This document shows, piece by piece, positions 6,325 through 14,121 of a DNA stretch of 17,585 nucleotides. Where the stretch lies: assembly GCA_030670425.1 (NCBI GenBank), contig DAOVBS010000003.1, positions 1 to 17,585 on the forward strand, read 5' to 3'. The translations under genes were made by a program, and so were the position numbers. The stretch is from Chloroflexota bacterium (GTDB lineage: Bacteria; Chloroflexota; Dehalococcoidia; GIF9; AB-539-J10). Position 1 is the first letter of the stretch. Each line of letters opens with the position of its first letter. The notes under the pieces are model-generated. The model was given only the letters and a program-made list of their open reading frames with translations. It ran no database searches and was not told where the DNA came from.

Positions 6325-7676
6325 AAAGGGTCGAAGGGTTCAGTAAAGCGAAACTGCTGCTGGCCAGAAGGGATTCCCTGGAGTCGTTCAGTGCCTCGCC
6401 GGAGATTGCTGCGCGGATAAGACTTACCTTCGGCGAGGACCTTTCTCCTCAGGAGGTGGTCAGAAGGATTATCAGCGATGTACGCAACAGGGGCGATAAG
6501 AGCCTTTTTGACTACGCAAAGGAGATAGACGGGGTCGAGCTTGACTCGCTGGAGGTACACAGGGGAGAGATCTCGGCAGCCTATGCCATGGTGGATGATG
6601 AACTCGTTGCGGCGCTCAAACTGTCGGCCAAGAGAATAAGGGATTTTCACCTTGCCTGCGAGTGTAGCAGCGGCATCGAATGCCTCGGCGAATGCCTGTC
6701 GAGAAGAGTCCAGCCGCTGGATAGGGTGGGGATATATGTTCCCGGCGGCACTGCCGCCTATCCCTCCACAGCGCTGATGACAGCCATACCCGCCCAGGTG
6801 GCCGGAGTGGAGGAGGTTGTCATGGTCTCACCACCTGGCAGGAACGGCAGTGTCGCAGCTCCTGTGTTGGTAGTAGCGGATATCGTTGGAGTCCAGCATG
6901 TCTTCAAAGTTGGCGGGGCTCAGGCGATAGCTGCCTTGGCTTTTGGCACCGAGTCGGTGCCCAGAGTGGACAAGATCTGTGGTCCTGGCAACATCTTTGT
7001 GACTCTGGCTAAGAAGATGGTCTATGGCTCGGTAGCCATCGATGGTCTCGAGGGACCGAGCGAGATCGTGATTGTGGCTGACGAGACCGCCAACCCCACT
7101 CTCTGTGCCGCCGACCTTCTGGCCCAGGCCGAGCATGATCCTCTGGCCTCCGTTGTTATGATTACTACCTCCTCCGGGCTGGCCGACAGAGTGGAAGCAG
7201 AGATCAGACTCCAATTGCCTGTACTTGAAAGACGTTCTGTCATCAGCCAGGCAATTGACAAGGGGATGATAGCGCTGGTACACGACCTTGATGAAGCTAT
7301 CGAATTGGTCAACCTTTTTGCGCCGGAACATGTTTCGCTCATGGTGTCCAACGCTTCTTCTCTGGTGCCCAAGATCCGCCATGCCGGTTGTATTTTCGTT
7401 GGCGAGGACTCGCCGGTGGTGTTGGGCGACTACGTTGACGGCCCCAGCCATGTGTTGCCGACAGGGGGCAGTGCCCGGTTCAACTCCCCTCTGGGCGTTG
7501 GGGATTTCCTGAAATCTTCGAACATTGCTGCTTTGGACAGAGCTACTATGCAAGAGCTGGCTCAGGCGGCCATTGCAATAGCTAGGGCTGAAGGGCTGGG
7601 TGCACATGCTCAGGCGATAGAGAAGAGGCTGAGTGGAGGCCAGGGCAGAGGTCAACGAGAGAGGATGAGCAAATAG
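6321..7676 (+). CDS. hisD: Histidinol dehydrogenase
   Basis: A 451-residue enzyme, slightly longer than usual, that oxidises L-histidinol to histidine in two NAD-dependent steps. Recognisable stretches are VGIYVPGGTAAYPST (136-150), KVGGAQAIAALAFGT (196-210), KICGPGN (218-224), DGLEGPSE (241-248) and LAQAEHDP (267-274). Expected zinc ligands by comparison with E. coli are Q269, H272, D370 (GDY) and H429; the catalytic E336-H337 pair sits in APEH. All are intact, so the enzyme should be active. The GTG start overlaps the hisG stop (GTGA), and GGAGAGGG lies a few bases upstream. It is followed after one base by hisC, so translation is coupled. Confidence 0.97.
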   Translation: MKRVEGFSKAKLLLARRDSLESFSASPEIAARIRLTFGEDLSPQEVVRRIISDVRNRGDKSLFDYAKEIDGVELDSLEVHRGEISAAYAMVDDELVAALKLSAKRIRDFHLACECSSGIECLGECLSRRVQPLDRVGIYVPGGTAAYPSTALMTAIPAQVAGVEEVVMVSPPGRNGSVAAPVLVVADIVGVQHVFKVGGAQAIAALAFGTESVPRVDKICGPGNIFVTLAKKMVYGSVAIDGLEGPSEIVIVADETANPTLCAADLLAQAEHDPLASVVMITTSSGLADRVEAEIRLQLPVLERRSVISQAIDKGMIALVHDLDEAIELVNLFAPEHVSLMVSNASSLVPKIRHAGCIFVGEDSPVVLGDYVDGPSHVLPTGGSARFNSPLGVGDFLKSSNIAALDRATMQELAQAAIAIARAEGLGAHAQAIEKRLSGGQGRGQRERMSK

Positions 7677-7677
7677 A

Positions 7678-8772
7678 ATGGACGCGGAAGAACTGATAAG
7701 ACCTGGCTTGGCAGCAATGGAGGGTTATGCTGCTATAGAACCGATAGAAGTCTTGGAGGAACGCGTTGGGAAGAGGATAGTGAAACTTGACGGGAATGAG
7801 AACCCTTATGCTTGCAGTCCAAAGGTCTATCAAGCACTGGCTGACTATTCGTACTATCATATCTACCCTGACCCGTCACAAGGGGTGTTAAGGGAAGCTC
7901 TGGAGCAATACACCGGCTTAGGCCGTGAACACATAGTCTGTGGCAACGGGAGCGACGAGATCATTGACCTTGTGCTCAGGCTTTTCCTGAGACACGGGGA
8001 TGAAGTTATCAACTGCCCTCCGACGTTCGGCATGTATCCCTTCTGCACAGGTGTCTGTGGGGGTGAACTGGTTGACGTCCCCAGAAAGGAAAATTTTGGT
8101 ATAGACGTGTCTGCCGTAAGGGAAGCCCTGAGTGACAGGACAAAGGTTATCCTCGTTGCCTCGCCCAATAATCCTACTGGCAACACGGTTAGCGAACGGG
8201 AGGTTATGGAGCTCGTTGATATGGGGAGAATCGTGGTGGTAGACGAAGCCTATTTTGAATTCAGCAACATGACGGTGGGGGAATTCGTACCTCAGCACCA
8301 AAACCTCGTAGTGTTGCGCACCTTCAGCAAATGGGCGGGGTTAGCTGGTTTGAGGGTAGGCTACGGGATTTGCCCGACGGAGATTGCCAAGTACTTGCTG
8401 AAACTCAAGCCCCCGTATAACGTCAATGTGGCGGCAGAGGTTGCTGTCCTGGCCTCTCTGGCAGATCTGGACTACCTGCGCGCCAACACTGCCAAGATCA
8501 CCGCCGAAAGGGAGAGATTGTTTGCCAAGCTCAACGAACTGGAGTGGTTGAGGCCCTATCCGTCGGAGGCCAATTTTATACTCTGCTCGATACGTAGTCG
8601 GTCTGGCGACAGCGGGGGATCCCCTGCCAAGCGGGTCTGGCATCGGTTGAGTGCAGCAGGCATATTCGTCCGCTACTACAATAGCCCGAGACTGGAAGAT
8701 TGCCTCCGAATCAGCGTGGGCAGGCCCGAGGACACCGATGTCTTGATTGAGGCCTTGAAAGGAATGGGCTAG
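7678..8772 (+). CDS. hisC: Histidinol-phosphate aminotransferase
   Basis: A 364-residue PLP-dependent fold-type I aminotransferase that converts imidazole-acetol phosphate and glutamate to histidinol phosphate and 2-oxoglutarate. Visible are LDGNENPY (37-44), the phosphate-binding GNGSDE (89-94), SPNNPTGN (162-169), DEAYFEF (189-195), the Schiff-base lysine K218 in TFSKWAGLAGLRVGYG, and the C-terminal LRISVGRPED substrate-arginine motif. Length and motifs are normal for HisC. The ATG lies one base after the hisD stop, with GAGAGG about 13 nt upstream. A 99-nt gap follows before hisB. HisC-like enzymes can act on other substrates, but the setting between hisD and hisB makes the role clear. Confidence 0.96.
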   Translation: MDAEELIRPGLAAMEGYAAIEPIEVLEERVGKRIVKLDGNENPYACSPKVYQALADYSYYHIYPDPSQGVLREALEQYTGLGREHIVCGNGSDEIIDLVLRLFLRHGDEVINCPPTFGMYPFCTGVCGGELVDVPRKENFGIDVSAVREALSDRTKVILVASPNNPTGNTVSEREVMELVDMGRIVVVDEAYFEFSNMTVGEFVPQHQNLVVLRTFSKWAGLAGLRVGYGICPTEIAKYLLKLKPPYNVNVAAEVAVLASLADLDYLRANTAKITAERERLFAKLNELEWLRPYPSEANFILCSIRSRSGDSGGSPAKRVWHRLSAAGIFVRYYNSPRLEDCLRISVGRPEDTDVLIEALKGMG

Positions 8773-8871
8773 GCTTTTGTTTGCGCCCCTGCTGATGGGG
8801 TGTTGGGCATAAGCCATACTTGGTTGTCGCGAAGCGTAGAGCGGCGGTGCAGTCTCTGAAGGAGGTTAGTC

Positions 8872-9462
8872 ATGGCTGATAGGAAAGCGAGGGTAGTCCG
8901 TGAAACTGCTGAGACGAATGTCAAGGTGGAGTTGAGTATTGATGGCAGCGGACGATTCGAGATTACTACAGGGACCAGGATGTTCGATCATTTGCTCGCC
9001 CAGCTGGCTCAACATGGATCATTCGACATAATGGTTTCCGCTTCTGGTGAAGACCAGCACCATCTGGTGGAGGATGTGGGCATCTCCGTGGGGAAAGCCT
9101 TCAACCAAGCATTGGGAAAGAAGCAGGGGATTACCCGGATGGCACATGCTGTTGTTCCTATGGATGAAGCTTTGTCTGAGGTAGCTGTTGACGTTGGAGG
9201 GAGGGCCTACAGCGTCATACAGGTATGTTTTGGCGCTGCGACTATAGGAGATATGGAAGCGGACATGGTGCGGCATTTTCTCAGTTCATTCGCCTCTGAA
9301 GCGAAGATCAACCTTCATGCCAGTATTGCCACTGGCATAAACGACCACCACAAGGTTGAATCATTGTTCAAGGCTTTGGGTCGGGCTCTGGATTCGGCTA
9401 CGCGAATTGATGAGAGACTGCTTGGCAGGATTCCCAGTACCAAAGACGTCATAGAGAGCTAG
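8872..9462 (+). CDS. hisB: Imidazoleglycerol-phosphate dehydratase
   Basis: A 196-residue stand-alone HisB (no phosphatase domain) that dehydrates imidazole-glycerol phosphate to imidazole-acetol phosphate in a manganese-dependent reaction. Family signatures are FDHLLAQLAQHG (38-49), the metal-binding QHHLVEDVGI (62-71), MDEAL (97-101) and NDHHKVESLFKALGRAL (157-173). Metal-ligand histidines and glutamates are all present. The ATG has a strong GGAGG ribosome site 6 nt upstream. It is the last his gene visible; hisH, hisA, hisF and hisI/E do not follow, because the next gene is convergent. The 99-nt gap after hisC could hold an internal promoter but I see no convincing -35/-10 pair. Confidence 0.97.
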   Translation: MADRKARVVRETAETNVKVELSIDGSGRFEITTGTRMFDHLLAQLAQHGSFDIMVSASGEDQHHLVEDVGISVGKAFNQALGKKQGITRMAHAVVPMDEALSEVAVDVGGRAYSVIQVCFGAATIGDMEADMVRHFLSSFASEAKINLHASIATGINDHHKVESLFKALGRALDSATRIDERLLGRIPSTKDVIES

Positions 9463-9494
9463 AAAGCTGACCAGGCGTATTTTCATCGCCGTTG

Positions 9495-9554
9495 CGGCAG
9501 ACGTGCCGTCGTCTCTGAGTTTGGTATGGGGGAAGAGGCCGCCCGGTGGGCCTC
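9495..9554. terminator. Convergent intergenic region with two short hairpins (possible terminators)
   Basis: Between the hisB stop and the end of the convergent ATPase gene lie a CGGCA/TGCCG stem with a 4-nt loop (9495-9508) and a GAGGCC/GGCCTC stem with an 8-nt loop (9535-9554). Their position between convergent operons suits transcription termination, but neither has a T run on either strand. Treat as tentative. Confidence 0.25.
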
Positions 9555-9594
9555 TATGGGTGAGAGCGGCGGCAATCCTGGTGCGTTTGGTAGC

Positions 9595-11934
9595 CTATGC
9601 AGGAACTGCGCCTTGGACTTCTATGTAGCTGATGCTGCCGTTTGCTATGTCTTGTTGGAGAATATCCTTCACCTCATCTTTGGCAGTGAAATAGATGACT
9701 TGCCACCCTGACTCGCAGATCCTTCGTAGTATGTCCATCTGTCGCCGCAGCCTGTCTTTGTCGGCCTTTATGAAAGGATCATCCATAATGAAGAAGCCCT
9801 TGTTACCCTCCAGCAGCTTCTCCCCGAGGGCAAGACGGATAGAAAGATATAGCTGGTCATAGGCTCCGCCGGACAGTTGTTCTGCATCCAACATGCTGCC
9901 ATCCTTAAGCCTTACTCGGACTCTCTTTGTGCCGTCCAGAACAAAGTCCACCTGTTCATACAGTCCCCTGGTGATCTCATGAAAGTGCTCGGAAACGAGA
10001 CTGTCCTTCCCAAATAGGGTGGAGATTTTCTCTTCCTCCTCTCTCTCCAGTGACTCGAAGGTACGTATGGCTTTCAATGCGTCTTCTTTTGTAGTCTCCG
10101 TTTGCGCTACGAAGTTTAGCAACTTATCTTTGATTGTCTTCACGTCGAGAGAGGTGTTACAGTGCAGGTAATCGTCCTCCAATCGCAGGATCTCATTTGC
10201 ATTCCTCTCTATCTCTCGCAATAGGTCGCGAAAATGAGTCAGGCTATCTTCAAGTTTTGCCTGCTCCTTCAGAAACGCCTCTTGCTCGCTGTCGAGTTGC
10301 AGAACAGCCTCTGCATCATATGTAACGTCCATAGCCTTGTTCCCGAAGTCTTCGAGGGAGTTCACCTTGTCAAGCCAGTGTTGCAGATTCTCCTCCGGTG
10401 TTTTCCCCACAGACCCGAAATGGCTTTGCAGCATTTTGGACTCCATCGCAACTGTTTGCTCGCAGGCTAGTCTGCGCTCGAGCTTCTGGTTGTATTCACG
10501 CAATGTCCTTGCCCCAGATCTCTGAGCTATGTTGTGGATTTGCGTTGTGCTGTCTGTGATCTTATCTCCTAGGGCTTTGATTGCTGTGTCTGTCAGCCAC
10601 TCGATTTCCTTCCGTAGTGACGAGATTCCCATATCCGCCTGTGCTGTTTCGGATTCCTGCCTGGAATAGTCAACGCCAAACCGTTGAATAGCTGAGAGGA
10701 TTTCGGGCATGCTTTCTCCGCCAAGTCCGAACCTGGACGCGGACAGCCTAATCCTCTCGAATACCGCGGCATGATGGGCTTTCTCCCGCACGAACAGGTA
10801 CTTCTGTGCCCCGAAAATACCGGTCAATACTAGGAATAGTGCGAGCAATCCGTAGAACACGGGTGCGGGGTTCACTATGAGCCCCATTATGGATGCCAAC
10901 AGCAATGCCGCTGAGGCTACCACTGCGGTCGTGAAGAATCTGCCTCTTGTTTCGTCACGCCTCATCTTTCCGACGTCCATCTCGTACTTTCCTATCTCCG
11001 GCTCGATTTCGTTGTCTATCCTCTTCTTTGTATCGCGAAGGGCTTGAACCTCCAGCTTTATCTGCTCTAGAGCTTTCCTTTTCTGCTCCAGTTCTTTCTT
11101 CTTTGTGTCAACCTCTTCTCGTAGGTCCTCCATTTCCTTTTCCCAACTCTTGGCATCTGTCTCACATCTTTCCCATAGCCTTGCATCTCCGTCAGAATAA
11201 ACTTCCAGCTGCCGCAATTCGTCCTTCGCACGAGTGAGAGCTTCGCAGGCCTCCCTGCCCTTCTCATACTCCTCTCTTTTCCAGGCGGCCTCGAAGCTCT
11301 GCAGCTCGGAGCTGATTTGACTCATCTTCTCCCCAACGCCGAGGAGCCTTTCTTCGAGGCGGTCATACTCCTCCTCTTCTAGCTGGTCTTCCAACCCCCG
11401 AATCTCCTCGATAAGGTCAACTGCATCGTTTGTTCTAGCCTTGAGCTTTTCGCCAGCCCAGTCGCGTAGAGAAGCGTCGCTACTACCCTTGGTAAGCTTC
11501 CCGAGTTCTCCTAGCCTTGCTCTTATGGAACGGATCTCTCCTATTCTCAGGCCGGTAAGACGTTCTGTCACGCTTCTGTAGAATTCGCTCTCTGAGGCAA
11601 TAGAAAGGTCGCTATTCCTTACTATGAATATGTTACGGCATTCTTCAGAAGTAAGACCCGTAATGTCTGCCAAGCCTTCCTCCTCAGGCAGTTTTGTTAC
11701 TTTGCCGCTCTCATCCTCAATGACCAGATATCCGTCAGGGTCTCCAGATACCCTGTCTATGTTGTTGAAGAGGCGCCTACTGCTACGCTTGAATAGAAGC
11801 TTCACTAGGGCGTCTATGGTTAGAGTCTTGCCCTCCTCGTTCCTCCCGAATAGGAGAGAGAAACTGTCCAACGCCACACGACCCGTGTCTGGCAGTGGTC
11901 CATAGTGTCTTATAGCGAATTCGCTCAATCTCAT
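9595..11934 (-). CDS. YhaN/SbcC-like ATPase with central membrane helices
   Basis: A 779-residue SMC/Rad50-type protein with a split ABC ATPase head. Walker A is GRNEEGKT (30-37) near the N-terminus. Long charged coiled-coil stretches (about 130-330 and 425-640) flank two hydrophobic helices at about 333-354 and 358-378. The ABC signature LSGG (687-690) and Walker B FFIMDDP (714-720) lie near the C-terminus. Rad50/SbcC would have a CxxC zinc hook at the coil apex; here the apex is a membrane hairpin, as in Bacillus YhaN. That places the protein at the membrane. It probably works with the phosphoesterase encoded just upstream (4-nt ATGA overlap) as a DNA end-processing complex. The substrate and true role are not shown by the sequence. 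It is much shorter than SbcC (about 1000 residues). Confidence 0.88.
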   Translation of the reverse strand: MRLSEFAIRHYGPLPDTGRVALDSFSLLFGRNEEGKTLTIDALVKLLFKRSSRRLFNNIDRVSGDPDGYLVIEDESGKVTKLPEEEGLADITGLTSEECRNIFIVRNSDLSIASESEFYRSVTERLTGLRIGEIRSIRARLGELGKLTKGSSDASLRDWAGEKLKARTNDAVDLIEEIRGLEDQLEEEEYDRLEERLLGVGEKMSQISSELQSFEAAWKREEYEKGREACEALTRAKDELRQLEVYSDGDARLWERCETDAKSWEKEMEDLREEVDTKKKELEQKRKALEQIKLEVQALRDTKKRIDNEIEPEIGKYEMDVGKMRRDETRGRFFTTAVVASAALLLASIMGLIVNPAPVFYGLLALFLVLTGIFGAQKYLFVREKAHHAAVFERIRLSASRFGLGGESMPEILSAIQRFGVDYSRQESETAQADMGISSLRKEIEWLTDTAIKALGDKITDSTTQIHNIAQRSGARTLREYNQKLERRLACEQTVAMESKMLQSHFGSVGKTPEENLQHWLDKVNSLEDFGNKAMDVTYDAEAVLQLDSEQEAFLKEQAKLEDSLTHFRDLLREIERNANEILRLEDDYLHCNTSLDVKTIKDKLLNFVAQTETTKEDALKAIRTFESLEREEEEKISTLFGKDSLVSEHFHEITRGLYEQVDFVLDGTKRVRVRLKDGSMLDAEQLSGGAYDQLYLSIRLALGEKLLEGNKGFFIMDDPFIKADKDRLRRQMDILRRICESGWQVIYFTAKDEVKDILQQDIANGSISYIEVQGAVPA

Positions 11935-13004
11935 GAATCTGCCTGCATCATTGCCCTGATCGCAATATCTTGTAGCCGCTTCATCTCTTCTTCGCTACAG
12001 CCGCTTTCCCTGACCTTGGCTGTAAAGCCTATGAACAAGTCGTTCTCCAGTATCCTCGATATATCTCTGAATCTGAATGGGTAATGGTCTTCAACGTATC
12101 TTCCCCCTGCCATTTCGTTTATCCGAGTCACTATTTCGGATTCGGTCATGCCAGTCTGCTCACTGTTGATGTATCCCTTGATGGTGAGAATCGCAGTTGC
12201 CTTTGGGTGAAGTCTCTCGAAATGGCCTCGGACTGCCTCTACAGGGGACTCTTCTCTCAAGGGGTCAAGCGCTACAGTTATCTCCTCGAAGTGGAATGTG
12301 TCGAGCGGGAATGCGCCGGGCGGAGCACCCACCTCGAATAGGTTTGCTTTCCTCTGTCCTGTTTCTGCCCTGGTAATCGAAACGGGTGATCCCGGATAGA
12401 CGAAGTAACCGCCGTTGCCCAAGCGCCAGATATCGAATTTGGAGTGAAAATGACCTCCAAGCACGTAGTCGACGTTCAGCCCTTCGAAATAGGACAACTT
12501 GAAGGGCATGTATCTTCCTTCACCCTCAAGTCCAAAGTCGTTTCTTGAAAAAAAAGCATCAAGGAGTTCACCGTGGCACAGCAGGATATTCCTCTTGTGG
12601 GGTGTGAAAACCTCTTTCAGCGCCTGGATTCTCCTCAAGAGCTCTCCACCTTGTATTGGCTCGAATGGCATGCCGACTATCTGTACACCCTCAAGCTCAA
12701 TTGCCTGAAACGGCGGGGTGCCGAGAACAGACACGTCCTCGCCGAAATACATGCCGCTCTGGTAAGAGTCCTTGTCGTGATTACCTGGAATTATCAGGAT
12801 CTTGAAGTCGGTATTGGAGAACAGCTCTCGTATTCTGGGTCTCAAGTTCTCAGCGTCAATGTCTTTGTCGAAAAGGTCACCGCATATTGCGAAGGCGCCG
12901 ACCTCGTTCTGTTTTCCAATCTGAATCAATTCGCAGAGGGCTTCCCACCGCTCATCCCCGTATTCTCGCAAGTGAAGATCGGCTGTATGAAGGATCTTGA
13001 CCAC
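11931..13004 (-). CDS. SbcD/YhaO/Mre11-like metallophosphoesterase (DNA exonuclease subunit)
   Basis: A 357-residue calcineurin-like phosphoesterase, the expected nuclease partner of the downstream ATPase. All five metal motifs are visible: HTADLHL (6-12, ligands D9 and H11), ICGDLFD, IPGNHDKD, LCHGELLD and GGHFHSK, followed by a capping/C-terminal region typical of the YhaO/Mre11 group. The start is taken as GTG at 13004, because GGGAGAGGT lies just upstream and homologues begin at (M)VKILHTADLH. A longer frame back to 13178 would add 58 residues unlike the family and overlap the divergent pfkA start. The stop overlaps the ATPase start (ATGA), so the two are coupled and probably form one complex. 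Confidence 0.9.
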   Translation of the reverse strand: MVKILHTADLHLREYGDERWEALCELIQIGKQNEVGAFAICGDLFDKDIDAENLRPRIRELFSNTDFKILIIPGNHDKDSYQSGMYFGEDVSVLGTPPFQAIELEGVQIVGMPFEPIQGGELLRRIQALKEVFTPHKRNILLCHGELLDAFFSRNDFGLEGEGRYMPFKLSYFEGLNVDYVLGGHFHSKFDIWRLGNGGYFVYPGSPVSITRAETGQRKANLFEVGAPPGAFPLDTFHFEEITVALDPLREESPVEAVRGHFERLHPKATAILTIKGYINSEQTGMTESEIVTRINEMAGGRYVEDHYPFRFRDISRILENDLFIGFTAKVRESGCSEEEMKRLQDIAIRAMMQADS

Positions 13005-13024
13005 AGGACCTCTCCCTATATTCG

Positions 13025-13033
13025 ATTCTAGCA
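13025..13033 (-). promoter_or_regulatory. Extended -10 promoter for the nuclease-ATPase pair
   Basis: On the minus strand the sequence TGCTAGAAT (TGn plus a one-mismatch -10) ends 20 nt before the GTG at 13004, predicting a leader of about 14 nt. I see no good -35 at the right distance, which an extended -10 can tolerate. Confidence 0.4.
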
Positions 13034-13103
13034 CAATAATACCGATATGTTGCAGGAGTATACGCTTGACAAGCCAATCTGTACTGGGAGGGATAATGGC
13101 AGG

Positions 13104-13112
13104 TGATATAAT
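13104..13112 (+). promoter_or_regulatory. Extended -10 promoter for pfkA-aldolase
   Basis: TGATATAAT is a perfect TGn-TATAAT extended -10 element 26 nt before the pfkA GTG. The transcript would start near 13119. A TTGACA at 13066-13071 is 35 nt from this -10 box and so is not its -35. Confidence 0.5.
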
Positions 13113-13138
13113 AGGAATGACAAGAAGAGGCAGGTAAC

Positions 13139-14107
13139 GTGAGAAGGATTGGTGTCCTGACCAGCGGCGGTGATGCACCGGGAATGAACGCGTGTATCAG
13201 GGCCGTCGTCCGTTGCGGAGTCTGGGAGAAATTGGAGGTAGTGGGGATTCGGCGAGGCTATGCTGGATTGCTGGAAGGGGACTTGGTCAGACTGGGGTCT
13301 AGGTCGGTAGCCAACATCATCCATCGCGGAGGCACTTTCCTGGAGACCGCCCGCTGCGAGGAAATGAAGACTGCGGAAGGCATAGAGAAGGCGACACAGG
13401 TCTTGCGACGGGAGGACATCGAAGGTTTGATCGTTATTGGTGGTGATGGGACTTTCCGTGGCGCTGCGGCCATCGCTGAGAGAGGAGACACCAAAGTGAT
13501 CGGAGTGCCCGGGACAATAGACAACGATGTCTATGGCACTGACTATGCCATTGGCTTCGATACGGCCACGAATACCGCGCTAGAAGCTATAGATAGGATT
13601 AGAGATACTGCTGGATCCTTGCAGCGCCCCTTTTTCATTGAAGTCATGGGCAAGGAGCGAGGTTTCATTGCGCTATATGTGGGTATCGCTGGTGGGGCTG
13701 AGGAGATACTGATTCCTGAGACAGAGACGAAGATTGAGGAGCTCTGTCTTGACATAAGGCGTGGCCTGAAGAGGGGCAAGAAATCGAGTATTATAATAGT
13801 TGCTGAAGGCGATGAGGCGGGTGGTGTGGTTCAGATTGCCCAGCAGGTCTGGGAGCGGTTGAGGTTGGACTACCGCATCTGCGTTTTGGGACACATTCAG
13901 AGAGGTGGCTCGCCTACGGCCAGGGACAGGGTACTGGCCAGCAAACTAGGGGCGGCGGCCATAGATGCTCTGGTGAGGGGCAAGTCAGGCTATATGGTGG
14001 GGGAGTTGAGAGGGGAGATAGTCCTTAGTCCTTTGAGAGAGACGTGGGAGAAGAGCAAAGAGCTGGATACCGACTTGGTGGAGCTTGTCAAGATACTGGC
14101 CGCTTGA
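13139..14107 (+). CDS. pfkA: ATP-dependent 6-phosphofructokinase
   Basis: A 322-residue group A phosphofructokinase that phosphorylates fructose 6-phosphate to fructose 1,6-bisphosphate. Visible are TSGGDAPGMNA (8-18), the nucleotide loop IGGDGT (100-105), the catalytic PGTIDND (124-130, base D128), the substrate loop FIEVMGKERG and HIQRGGSPTARDR. Glycines at 104 and 125, equivalent to E. coli G104 and G124, point to ATP; PPi-dependent enzymes have Asp/Lys there. Length matches the bacterial ATP enzyme. GTG start with a GAGG/CAGG ribosome site. It is 14 nt upstream of a class I aldolase gene that would use its product, and both share the extended -10 promoter. Confidence 0.96.
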   Translation: MRRIGVLTSGGDAPGMNACIRAVVRCGVWEKLEVVGIRRGYAGLLEGDLVRLGSRSVANIIHRGGTFLETARCEEMKTAEGIEKATQVLRREDIEGLIVIGGDGTFRGAAAIAERGDTKVIGVPGTIDNDVYGTDYAIGFDTATNTALEAIDRIRDTAGSLQRPFFIEVMGKERGFIALYVGIAGGAEEILIPETETKIEELCLDIRRGLKRGKKSSIIIVAEGDEAGGVVQIAQQVWERLRLDYRICVLGHIQRGGSPTARDRVLASKLGAAAIDALVRGKSGYMVGELRGEIVLSPLRETWEKSKELDTDLVELVKILAA

Positions 14108-14121
14108 GAGGAGTTGAGAGA

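Noticed and set aside
6828..7655. A 275-codon minus-strand open frame opposite hisD
   Set aside because: hisD on the other strand has intact catalytic motifs over its full length; the antisense frame has no recognisable domain and is a shadow.
8773..8871. Possible RNA structure or internal promoter in the hisC-hisB gap (GGCTT/AAGCC outer pairing 8772-8815, CCCC/GGGG inner)
   Set aside because: Pairings are short with large unpaired stretches and no convincing -35/-10 pair or known riboswitch pattern.
13005..13178. N-terminal extension of the phosphoesterase gene by 58 codons
   Set aside because: The extension is unlike the family, overlaps the divergent pfkA start, and GTG 13004 has a good ribosome site directly before the HTADLH motif.
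14044..14121. Earlier start of the aldolase inside pfkA
   Set aside because: ATG 14122 has AGGAG upstream and matches the family N-terminus; K205 then falls at the expected number.
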